Source: an uncultured Roseateles sp. (GTDB taxonomy: Bacteria; Pseudomonadota; Gammaproteobacteria; Burkholderiales; Burkholderiaceae). From it: a stretch of DNA of 12,038 nt. This document shows positions 1 through 7,800 of this stretch, piece after piece; position 1 is the first letter of the stretch; the number at the start of each line of letters is the position of its first letter. The translations under genes were made by a program, and so were the position numbers. The stretch spans positions 1 through 12,038 of the forward strand of contig CAMLKW010000131.1 of the NCBI GenBank assembly GCA_946480605.1. The letters run 5' to 3'. A model generated the notes under the pieces. It was not told where the DNA came from and ran no database searches. It saw nothing but the letters and a program-made list of their open reading frames with translations.

Positions 1-190
1 CGAGGTCAACGAGCGCACCGAGAACATCGGCGCGCGTCGCCTGGCTACCGTGATGGAGCGGCTGCTGGACGAGATCAGCTTCGACGCCCCCAACCGCGGC
101 GGCCAGACCGTGTCGCTGGACGGGGCGGCGGTGGACGGCAAGCTGGCCGCGCTGGCAGCGAACGAGGACCTGAGCCGCTTCATCCTGTAG
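1..190 (+). CDS. hslU: HslU C-terminal end (ATP-dependent HslUV protease, ATPase subunit), 5'-truncated
   Basis: The open frame runs from base 2 to the TAG stop at 188-190 and gives 62 residues. It begins [20 protein letters not shown] and ends NEDLSRFIL. This matches the C-terminal domain of HslU (ClpY): the '[17 protein letters not shown]' helix, followed by the 'L..L...EDLSR(F/Y)IL' tail that in known HslU inserts into pockets of the HslV protease to activate it. HslU is the hexameric AAA+ unfoldase of the cytoplasmic HslUV complex, which unfolds substrates and feeds them to HslV. The AAA+ core and the start lie left of the window; hslV would be expected upstream. The stop lies 3 bp from the stop of the convergent LuxR-type gene. 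The tail is intact, so the gene appears functional at this end. Confidence 0.93.
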   Translation, partial: EVNERTENIGARRLATVMERLLDEISFDAPNRGGQTVSLDGAAVDGKLAALAANEDLSRFIL

Positions 191-193
191 CGC

Positions 194-889
194 TCAGTTC
201 GGCAGCGCGGAGGCGCTGCCGGTCCAGCGCAGCAACTGCATCAGCGACGGCGCCTGAGTCTTGCCCAGCAGGTTGCGCACGTGGCTGCGCACCGTGCTGA
301 GCTGCAGGCTCAGGTGCCTGGCCGCGGTTTCCACGGTCATGCCGTCCGCCAGCAGCATCAGCACATGGCGCTCCGTGGGGCTGAGCCGGCATTTCTGCGC
401 GATGGCGTCGATGCGGGCACTCTGCGTCAGTGCCGGCTGGTCCACCTGCACGACCAGCAGCAAAGGGCTGGCGGGCGGCGGCAGCCCGGGGTCGGCGCCG
501 CGCTGCCGCGAGCGCGACAGGTGCAACAGGCCGGTCGACAGACAGCGCTCGAACCAGATCGCGCAGTCCAGCGCTGCTCCCGAGGCGGCCTGGGCCAGCA
601 AACGGGTCAGCGGCAGCAGGCCCAACTGGCCCAGCGCATGCAGGCGGCCCTCGCCGACGCGGATGGAGCCGTCGTCCATCAGGCGGCGCGCCATCGGGTT
701 GGCGCTCAGCACGCTGCGATCCTCGTGCACCAGCATGATGGCCTGCGGCAGCAGGTCCACGATGAGCCAATGGGTCTGCTGGGCGCCTGGCCAGCCCGGC
801 GGGCCGGTGCGCGGCAGGGCGCGCGGGATGGGTTCGGCCACCTCGTCGCGGACGGGCTCGGTGGCAAAGGCTTCGGCAAAGGCATTCAT
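194..889 (-). CDS. LuxR-family transcriptional regulator with N-terminal PAS-like domain
   Basis: This encodes a 231-residue cytoplasmic regulator. Residues about 41-150 look like a PAS-type sensor: 'LLPQAIMLVHEDRSVLSANP' and then 'GRLHAL', the pattern common in PAS-containing LuxR proteins. Residues about 168-222 form a LuxR/GerE helix-turn-helix, with LSPTERHVLMLLADGMT leading into the recognition helix region STVRSHVRNLLGK. There is no receiver-domain Asp pocket and no acyl-homoserine-lactone binding domain, so the ligand is unknown. The start is supported by GGGGA six bases before ATG. A 101-bp gap separates it from the upstream protease gene, so it may have its own promoter or lie at the end of the same transcript. 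It converges on hslU with 3 bp between stops. Its targets are not known; the neighbouring oxidase/protease operon is an obvious candidate, but this is inference. Family assignment is firm, function is not. Confidence 0.88.
   Translation of the reverse strand: MNAFAEAFATEPVRDEVAEPIPRALPRTGPPGWPGAQQTHWLIVDLLPQAIMLVHEDRSVLSANPMARRLMDDGSIRVGEGRLHALGQLGLLPLTRLLAQAASGAALDCAIWFERCLSTGLLHLSRSRQRGADPGLPPPASPLLLVVQVDQPALTQSARIDAIAQKCRLSPTERHVLMLLADGMTVETAARHLSLQLSTVRSHVRNLLGKTQAPSLMQLLRWTGSASALPN
201..220. terminator. Stem-loop at the convergent hslU/luxR-type gene ends
   Basis: GGCAGCGC (201-208) and GCGCTGCC (213-220) form a perfect 8-bp GC-rich stem with a 4-nt GGAG loop. It lies 11 nt after the hslU stop, inside the last codons of the convergent regulator gene. 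Its position suits a terminator for hslU. No T-run follows on either strand, so it is not a classical intrinsic terminator; it may act as an mRNA 3'-end stabiliser or a weak or Rho-assisted terminator. Confidence 0.45.
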
Positions 890-895
890 CGCAGT

Positions 896-901
896 TCCCC
901 T
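896..901 (-). promoter_or_regulatory. Ribosome binding site of the LuxR-type regulator
   Basis: On the minus strand AGGGGA precedes the ATG at 889-887 with a 6-nt spacer. It supports the start at 889. Confidence 0.6.
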
Positions 902-930
902 GATTTCTGGTCTGGCCAGTGTTCCGGGGC

Positions 931-959
931 GAGGCTCAGACGTCCTTTAGCCTCCTAAA
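931..959. promoter_or_regulatory. Overlapping inverted repeats in the intergenic region upstream of the LuxR-type gene
   Basis: The 101-bp gap 890-990 is visibly richer in A and T than the genes around it. It contains TTTAG (946-950) and CTAAA (955-959) around a 4-nt loop, and GAGGCT (931-936) and AGCCTC (949-954) around a 12-nt loop. The two share bases, so both cannot form in one RNA. They could be an operator for the LuxR-type regulator, or a weak terminator for the upstream protease gene. No convincing -35/-10 pair could be assigned. The arms are short, so chance occurrence is possible. Confidence 0.3.
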
Positions 960-990
960 ACTTGATGAATTTCACGCTTCAGAGCCGGTT

Positions 991-2313
991 TCAGCGCCGG
1001 GTCAGCGTCATGGCCGGCGGCGGTGGGGTCTCCAGCAGGCGCTCGACGTCCAGGATGCCGGCGCCGTAGCCGGCGTCCGGGTTCCAGCCGTCCGGCCGGC
1101 CGGCGGACTGCCGGGCCGCCAGGCGGAAGCCCTCGACGCGCTGCCAGGGGGCGTCGTATTCCTTCAGCGCGTCATGGTGGCGGTGCAGCCAGCGCGCGGC
1201 GGCGCCCGAGGTCATGGCCGCCGCGCAGGTGGTGCCGCCAAAGGCTGCGGTGTAGGACGAGCGTGGCGCCGACGTCGCGACCGCCCGCCTGACGCCGGCT
1301 GCAGGGGCGCTGAAGTCCACCCATTCGCCGGAAGAGCTCATGATCCAGGGCCGGCCCGCGCGCTCCACGCCGGCCACCGCGATGCTGCGCGGCAGTGCGG
1401 CCGGGTAGGCCGGCCAGCCGCGCACCGGCACGTTGCCGGCCGCGGCGATCAGCAGGACGCCGCGCTCGTAGCAATGGTTCACCGCACGCCAGATCGGCTC
1501 CGGCGCGCTCTGGGCCAGGAAGGTGCCCAGGCTGACGTTGATGACCCGGACCTTGGCCTCGTCCACGAGGTAGCGCGCGGCGGCCTCGAACTCGTAGGCC
1601 CGCTGGTCCAGCAGGATGCCCTGGCCCACGCGCACCGGCACCAGCGGCACGCAGGGGGCGACGCCGTAGAACCCGGCCGCCTCGTCGAAGCCGGCGACCA
1701 CGCTGGCGCTGGACGTGCCATGGCCCGCATAGCCGCCGCGCATGCGGTCGCGCCCCGGCTGCGCCGACAGTCCGTCGAAGCTGCGTGCCGCCTGGACATC
1801 CACCCAGCTGTCGCCGGGCAGGCCCAGCGCGGGGTGCTCGGTGTAGCCCGTGTCGATCAGGCCCACCTTGATGTCGCCCCACTCGTCGGGTGCCGGCGGA
1901 TAGCTGCTGCGGGCGTTGCACAGGTCCAGGTGCCACTGCCGCGAGGTGTCGTCGTCCTTGTCCTCGGGGTGCACGCCGCCCAGGCGGTGCCAGAGCCGGC
2001 CCAGCGCTCCGTCCGGCGCGCGCAGATCGCGCCGCAGCGCTTCCCGCCAATCCAGCGCACGAGGCTCGCTGAGGCCCAGCCTGGACAGCAGCCGGTGGGC
2101 GCTCTCGCTGCCGTACTCGTTGACCAGCGCCTGCAGCACCTCGGAGCGCAGCTCCAGGTGCGTGGGCGACTTGCTGCGCTCGCCCGCGGGCGCCTTCGCG
2201 GGCAGTTCCAGTCGCGGCAGCAGCGCCGCCAGGTGTGCGAGGGCATCGCGTGCGATGGCCACCGCCGGCTTCTGCTGCGCGCGCGTGTCCAGGCGGAAGA
2301 CGGTTGGCCTCAT
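991..2313 (-). CDS. Subtilisin-like (peptidase S8) protein with Thr in place of the catalytic Ser
   Basis: This encodes 440 residues. The S8 domain spans about residues 146-428. Asp154 lies in GLIDTGY, His198 in GYAGHGTSSASVVAG, and the oxyanion-hole Asn294 in LLIAAAGN, all as in active subtilases. The nucleophile motif GTS-x-A is here GTTCAAA (residues 360-366), so position 362 is Thr (codon ACC, bases 1228-1230) instead of Ser. The protein may therefore be inactive, slow, or a binding-only pseudo-protease. Residues 1-140 are mostly charged and helical and do not resemble an I9 propeptide. No signal peptide is visible, so it is likely cytoplasmic. The start codon overlaps the stop of the upstream regulator gene (ATGA, 2313-2310), implying translational coupling; GGAG lies 8 nt before the ATG. 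Possible roles are intracellular processing of an operon partner or an effector of the STAND protein. Fold assignment is firm; activity and substrate are unknown. Confidence 0.88.
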   Translation of the reverse strand: MRPTVFRLDTRAQQKPAVAIARDALAHLAALLPRLELPAKAPAGERSKSPTHLELRSEVLQALVNEYGSESAHRLLSRLGLSEPRALDWREALRRDLRAPDGALGRLWHRLGGVHPEDKDDDTSRQWHLDLCNARSSYPPAPDEWGDIKVGLIDTGYTEHPALGLPGDSWVDVQAARSFDGLSAQPGRDRMRGGYAGHGTSSASVVAGFDEAAGFYGVAPCVPLVPVRVGQGILLDQRAYEFEAAARYLVDEAKVRVINVSLGTFLAQSAPEPIWRAVNHCYERGVLLIAAAGNVPVRGWPAYPAALPRSIAVAGVERAGRPWIMSSSGEWVDFSAPAAGVRRAVATSAPRSSYTAAFGGTTCAAAMTSGAAARWLHRHHDALKEYDAPWQRVEGFRLAARQSAGRPDGWNPDAGYGAGILDVERLLETPPPPAMTLTRR

Positions 2314-4832
2314 GCGTCGAGCTCCGAGGGATGGGCGTGGGGGCGGGGTGAGAAGGTCTGTTCGAGCAGGTGCATCAGTTCGGTGGCGTCGGCGGTGCCG
2401 CCCTGGGCCTGCCAGTAGGCGCGGTCCTCATCGGGCAGCGCGTCGGCGATGAGGCTGCGCGCGCGTTCGCGGGCGAGCTGGGAGATGGGATCGGGCTCGG
2501 TCTCGGTGCGGCGCATGAAATCCTCGCTGGCGCCGAGCAGCTGGGCGGCGGCGGCCTCGGCGCCGGCGGCGGCGGCCAGCCAGGCAAAGATCTCGCAGCG
2601 CGAGCGCAACAGGTTTTCATGCTGCAGCGCGCGGGCCGTGCGGATGGCACCCTGCATGGCCTCGTCGATGCGGTCCGCCGCCACCAGCGCCGCGGTCAGG
2701 CCCGACATCGCCCGCGCCCGCGCCTGGCCGTGCCGCAGGTGCGGGCCCAGGTGGGCCAGCAGGTCCCGGAAGTCGGCCACGGCGGCGTCGGCATGGCCCA
2801 TCTGCAGGTGGGTCCAGGCCATGTCGGCGAGCAGCAGCACGCGGTAGCGGTCGATGCCGTGGGCCTCGGCCAGTGCCAGGGCGGACTGGGCATGCCGCAA
2901 GGCGTTGGCGTGCTCATTCCTGGCATCGGCCAGCAGCACCTCCACGCGCAGCCGCCGCACGCGGTCGGCGGGTCGCGGGTCGCGGGCCTCGAACTCGCGC
3001 GCCGCCTGCAGGTGGCGCTCGGCCAGCTCCACGCGGCCGGCGCGCAGCTGGGCCTCCGCCAGATGGCGCTGGCAGCCGTGGCGGTGGCGCGTGTCCCCCA
3101 GCGCCTCGAACAGCGCGTCGGCGCGCTCCAGCGCCGCAATGCACTGCGCGCCGGGCAGGCGCCCTTCCACGCCCAGGCGGCCCAGCCAGTGCCAGTAGCG
3201 CGCGCGCAGCGGCGCCGGGCAGGCGTCGGTCACCAGCGGCTGCACGCGGCCCAGGTTGTCCAGCGCCTCGCCGATCGAGCCCGTGGCGCCCAGCACGACG
3301 GAGGTGTAGGTCGCGATGGTGATGGCCTGCTCGGCGAGCGCGGGGCGCGGCAGCGCCCAGGACAGCGCGGCACGCGCGTTGGGCATTTCCTGCAGCATCC
3401 AGGCGCTTTCGCGCTCGCCGGCCGCCAGCACGCAGACCTGGCTCATCACGCGGGCCAGCCGCGCCTGCGCGTCGGCGTCGGCGCCGGCCTGCTTCAGGCA
3501 GTCCAGCGCGAACGCGCGCGTGGTCTCCAGCATGCGGTAGCGCGGCCGCGTGCCGGGCTGCATGCCGATCAGCGAGCGGTCCACCAGGATGTTGAGATGC
3601 TCGATGAGGTCGGGCTCGGAGCTGTCTTTCAGCAGCAGTTGCGCGCCCACCAGGCCGAAGCCGCTGGGAAAGGCGGCCAGCAGGTGCAGGATTTCCTGTG
3701 TGCGCGGGGCCAGCAGCTGGTGGCTCCATTCCAGCGCGGCCTGCAGGCTGCGGTGGCGCGGCGGCGCGGTGCGCTGGCCACCGGCCAGCAGGCGCAGGCG
3801 GTCGTTCAGCCGGCTGCGCACGCCGGCCGTGCCCAGCAGCGGCACGCGCGTGGCGGCGAACTCCAGCGCCAGCGGGATGCCGTCCAGCTGGCGACAGATC
3901 TCGATGAGGTCGACGAACTCCTCGGCCGTGGGCTCGAAGCGCCCGCCCATGGCGCCGCGCACCCGTGCCAGCAGCAGGCTGACGGCGCCGTAGTCGCTGG
4001 CGCCATCGGCCTCGGCCGAGATGGGCACGGCCAGCGGGTTCAGCCGCAGCACGCGCTCGCCGGCCACGCGCAGCGGCTCCTGGCTGGTGGCCAGCACGTG
4101 CAGGCGCGAGGCCTGGTCCAGCAGGCCTTCGACGAGGTCGGCCGCGGCGTCGATGATGTGCTCGCAGTTGTCCAGCACCAGCAGCAGCTCGCGGTGCTGC
4201 AGCGCGGCGACGCAGGCCGCCATCGCGTTGCCGCCGGGTTCCAGCTCCAGCCCCAGCGTCTGGCAGACGGCCTGCGGCAGCAGCACGGGGTCGCGCACGT
4301 CGGTCAGGTCGATGCGCCACACGCCCTGCGCGTAGCGCCCGGTGGCCGCAAGCTGCAGCGCCGCGGTGTTGGCCAGCGTGGTCTTGCCCACGCCGGCCAG
4401 GCCGCACACGGTCACGCAGGCCGCGCCGGCGTAGGCGGCCAGCAGGTCGGCCAGGTCGGCATCGCGGCCCAGTAGCGGTGGCAGGCGCACCGGCAGGTTG
4501 CCGGTGCGCTGCCGGGCAGGCACGGCCGCGGGTGCCTCGGCCTGCTGCGCGGCGATGAACTGGTAGCCGCGTCCGGTCACCGTGGCGATGGTGTCCGCGC
4601 CCAGCAGGCGGCGCAGCGTCGAGATCTGCACGCTGAGATTGTTCTCCTCGACCACCAGGCCTGGCCAGACGCGGTCCAGGATCTCCTCCTTGGTCAGCAC
4701 GCGGTCGCGGTGCTCCAGCAGCAGCAGCAGCAGGTCGAACGCGCGGCCGCCCACATTGGCGGCGCTGCCGTTGACCCACAGTTGGCGCAGCGCGGGGCGT
4801 ACCTCGAAGTGACCGAACTTCAACACGTCCAT
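2310..4832 (-). CDS. Winged-helix / NB-ARC (STAND) ATPase transcriptional regulator with helical repeat C-terminus
   Basis: This encodes 840 residues. Residues about 3-95 form an OmpR/PhoB-type winged helix: 'FEVRPALRQLWVNG', 'VLTKEEILDRVWPG' and the wing 'ATVTGRGYQF'. An NB-ARC-like ATPase follows: Walker A GLAGVGKTT (144-152, Lys150), Walker B LLLVLDN (216-222, Asp221), the sensor-like LATSQEPL (247-254) and GIPLAL (318-323). Residues about 450-810 are Ala/Leu-rich paired helices that look like degenerate TPRs, probably the signal-sensing part. The architecture resembles AfsR/SARP- and MalT-type STAND switches, in which a ligand or partner binds the repeat region and ATP-dependent oligomerisation follows; here the output would be DNA binding through the winged helix. 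There is no receiver domain and no membrane segment. It follows the DyP-P450 gene by 25 bp and overlaps the protease gene by 4 bp, so it probably controls its own operon. No clear Shine-Dalgarno precedes ATG 4832; coupling to the upstream gene is likely. The signal is unknown. Confidence 0.88.
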   Translation of the reverse strand: MDVLKFGHFEVRPALRQLWVNGSAANVGGRAFDLLLLLLEHRDRVLTKEEILDRVWPGLVVEENNLSVQISTLRRLLGADTIATVTGRGYQFIAAQQAEAPAAVPARQRTGNLPVRLPPLLGRDADLADLLAAYAGAACVTVCGLAGVGKTTLANTAALQLAATGRYAQGVWRIDLTDVRDPVLLPQAVCQTLGLELEPGGNAMAACVAALQHRELLLVLDNCEHIIDAAADLVEGLLDQASRLHVLATSQEPLRVAGERVLRLNPLAVPISAEADGASDYGAVSLLLARVRGAMGGRFEPTAEEFVDLIEICRQLDGIPLALEFAATRVPLLGTAGVRSRLNDRLRLLAGGQRTAPPRHRSLQAALEWSHQLLAPRTQEILHLLAAFPSGFGLVGAQLLLKDSSEPDLIEHLNILVDRSLIGMQPGTRPRYRMLETTRAFALDCLKQAGADADAQARLARVMSQVCVLAAGERESAWMLQEMPNARAALSWALPRPALAEQAITIATYTSVVLGATGSIGEALDNLGRVQPLVTDACPAPLRARYWHWLGRLGVEGRLPGAQCIAALERADALFEALGDTRHRHGCQRHLAEAQLRAGRVELAERHLQAAREFEARDPRPADRVRRLRVEVLLADARNEHANALRHAQSALALAEAHGIDRYRVLLLADMAWTHLQMGHADAAVADFRDLLAHLGPHLRHGQARARAMSGLTAALVAADRIDEAMQGAIRTARALQHENLLRSRCEIFAWLAAAAGAEAAAAQLLGASEDFMRRTETEPDPISQLARERARSLIADALPDEDRAYWQAQGGTADATELMHLLEQTFSPRPHAHPSELDA
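2322..2325 (-). promoter_or_regulatory. Ribosome binding site of the S8 protease-like gene
   Basis: GGAG on the minus strand lies 8 nt before the ATG at 2313, inside the last codons of the upstream gene. Together with the ATGA overlap it fixes the start and indicates coupled translation. Confidence 0.55.
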
Positions 4833-4857
4833 GGCGGGTTCTGCAGCGGTGCCGTCC

Positions 4858-7800
4858 TCAGGTCCGGTCGCGGGTGACCGGCAGGGTGGTCAGGCCGCGG
4901 AAGTAGATGTTCTCTATCCAGGCCGGCATGGCGTCGGGCCGGCACAGGGCCAGCGCGGGGAACTCGTCCAGCAGCACGTCGAACACGCGCGTGGCAATCT
5001 GGTCTTGCAGGAAGCGGCCTATGCATTCGTGCATGCCGTAGCCGAGCGAGAGGTTGTCGTTCTTGGGGCGATCCCAGTGGAACTGGTCCATGCCCGGACC
5101 CTGGCGGTTGGCCGCGGCGATGACGGCGTGGATGGGCGCGTCCTTGGGCATGGCGAAGCCTTCCAAGTCGTCCATTGCACGGGCCGTGTAGCGCTCGACG
5201 ATGGCCACCGGTGGGTCGAAGCGCACGGCCTCGGCCAGCGCCAGCTTCAGCGAAGCGGTGCGTGGCTCGCCATGCAGGTCGGCGAGCTGCCGCCAGGGGG
5301 TCTTGCCGGCCTTGCCGGTCTTGGTGCGCGGATCGGGGCGCAGGAAGTTCAGCGCCGCCGAGCCCAGCAGGAACTGCGTGGACATGTAGCCGGCCAGCAC
5401 GATCTGGGTCAGCACGGCCACAGCTTCCAGCGCGGCCAGCGGCCTGTTGTCGTGGCCGGGGAAATGCATGCGGTACAGCGGCGGCGGGATGGCGGAGCCC
5501 ACCGGCAGTTCGCTCAGGTCCACCTTGGTCTGACGCGCAATCTCGCCGATCAGCGTGCCGTCGTAGAGCGAGTGGTGGCCCGGCCGCAACTCGGCGATCC
5601 AGGCGCGCGCCAGCGCGCGGCCCAAGTGGGCGGACAGGCGCACGGTCGCGTCCGCATAGGTCTTGCGCCCCGCCTCCCAGGCCCCGTCGGGCAGGTTGTA
5701 GTAGCGCATCATGGTCTGTGCGAGCGCGTCGCAGGTCGCGACCTCGTCGGCGGGCAGCCCGAAGAAGCGCCAGAACACGCGCCTGGGCACGGGCTGAGCC
5801 ACCTCGCGCACGAAGTCGAACTGGTCCAGCTGCCACAGCCGCGGCAGCACTTCGACCAGCGCATCGTTCAGGTAGGTGGCGATGTGCTCGGTCGAGTTCG
5901 TGAAGGCCCGGCCGACGGCGTTGCGCACCAGACCGTGGCGTTCGCCGTCCTGCCGGATGATGCCCCGCAGCAGCGCCGTGGACGGGGCCTGGCGGAAGTC
6001 CTGCGGCTGCGCCAGTATGGCGCCGACGAGTTCACGATCGATGGCCCAGTAGGCGCGATGCCCGGACACCCAGAGGACCTTGGGCAGCTTCTTGCCGGTT
6101 GGCTTCAACGCCTTCTGCGGTTCGGCGATGAAGCTGGAGCTACCGGCCTTGAAGGGCCAGTCCTTCTTGGGCGACTGGCCGGTGCGATGGCCGGCGGCGT
6201 AGGTGGCGGGACCATCGAAGCGCCTGGGCAGCAGTTGCGGCACCCACTCCTCCAGCTTGGGGCGCCATTTGTCCAGTTGGTCGCTGTCGCCGGCCGCGTC
6301 GACCAGCTTGTTCAGCGCCAGCAGCAGCAGATGCCGCGGCGTGCGGGCCAGGGTCTGGCGCAGTGGCCGCAGCAAATCCCTGGGCGTGCGCTCGGCCATG
6401 GCTGGCGGCTTGTCGCTGCCGGGGAGCAGGCTGTCCAGCATGCGCAGCCCCGGGTAGAACAGGTAGAGGCAGCCGCGCGTGGTCACCAGCGGCGGCACGT
6501 CCATGACATGGTTGCCCGCGCCCGGCCCGAGGTCGAACCGGACCGGCTTGGACCGTATGCCCGCGATGGGGTCTTGCGTGCCGCGCAGGCGACTGTCGGC
6601 ACTGCCTTGTATCCAGTTGCGCTGGATGAATTCGAACTGGCGCTCCAGGTTGGCGCAGAAGAACAGGCCCATCAGGCCGTGCTTGCGCTGCGTGGCAACC
6701 TTGCCCGTCGTCTCATCCGTGACCGTGTCTGACCAGTTCGCCAGCATGCCGCGCCTCAGCAGGCGGCGCGAGTGGCGCAGGCCGGCCACCCGCGAGGAGC
6801 GCGGGTTGGTGCGGCGGATGTGGGCGCCCAACGGGCAGAAGTTGCCCTCGTGGTCGTCGACGGTCTTGGGGTGCTCCCAGCTGGGCGCGTAGTCGAAGGC
6901 GTTGCTTTGCTCGCTCACATGGCTGGCTGGCGACAGTGGTTCCCCGCTGGGCCAGCGGCCCATCAGCTTGGCCTTGATGAAGTCGGCGGCTTGCCCGGTG
7001 TCTGCAGCGGCCTGGTTCACGGCCTGCTCGAAGTCGTCCACGTGCTGCTCGATGAGCCGCAGCACGCCGAAGCTGCCGTTCTGCGCCAGGTCCGGGGCCA
7101 GGCCGCGCAGCGACGAGCCGCCGTAGATGCTGGCGTAGTCCTTGCCCAGCAGGAACTCGCCGGGGCTGGCCGAGGGCTGCATGTCGGGCTTGTCGTTCGC
7201 GGCGGCCAGGCCGCTGATGCGGGGCTGGGTGATCGAGTCCTTGAACCCGAACTGCTCCCGGCCTATCCAGTCGTCCGACTTGTCGGGGTGCTGGTACTTC
7301 TGCCAGTCGCGCGGCATCAGGTCCAGGCCCTGCTCATGCAGCACGGTCAGGCCGTTGATCTTGCAGTCGTTGCGTAGCCGCAGGCAGGCCTGCTGCAGGG
7401 CGTGCCCGTCATCGTTGAAGCCGTACAGCGAGATGACCACATGGACCTGTTGCTCCACGTCCTTGTCGTTGCCGAAGCGCCAGTGCTCGGGGGCGCTGGA
7501 ACCCTCGTCACCGTTGTCTTCGGCGCGCAGCGCGGCGCCCTGGCGGAAGGCGGTCGGGAACTCGTCCAGGTCGTCCTGGCGCCAGGGCATCAGCATCTGC
7601 AGGCCCAGCCAGGTGAAGCCGATGTTGGCGGCCAGTTGGGGCTTCAGCGGCCAGGGCGCGGCGCTGGTCAGCCCCTTCCACGGGTAGCCGCTGTCCGGCG
7701 CGGCGAACTCATGCGCCAGCCACGGCCGCGCCGCGGCGCCATCGCGCACGCGCAGGAAGAAATGCCTCGCATGCGGGGCGCCGTAGCCCTTCAGGATGTT

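Noticed and set aside
991..2313. Secreted subtilase
   Set aside because: The N-terminus has no hydrophobic signal stretch and no recognisable propeptide.
919..2418. Long plus-strand open frame opposite the S8 gene
   Set aside because: It is antisense to a gene with clear S8 motifs. Its product is Arg/Ala/Gln/His-rich with no recognisable domain, as expected from the complement of GC-rich coding DNA.
2370..4475. 701-codon plus-strand open frame opposite the STAND regulator
   Set aside because: It is the antisense shadow of a gene with winged-helix and Walker motifs. The translation is low in diversity (Gln/Ala/Gly/Arg/His) and has no domain.
4831..6732. 633-codon plus-strand open frame opposite the P450 and DyP parts
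   Set aside because: It lies over well-supported P450 and DyP coding sequence and has shadow-type composition.
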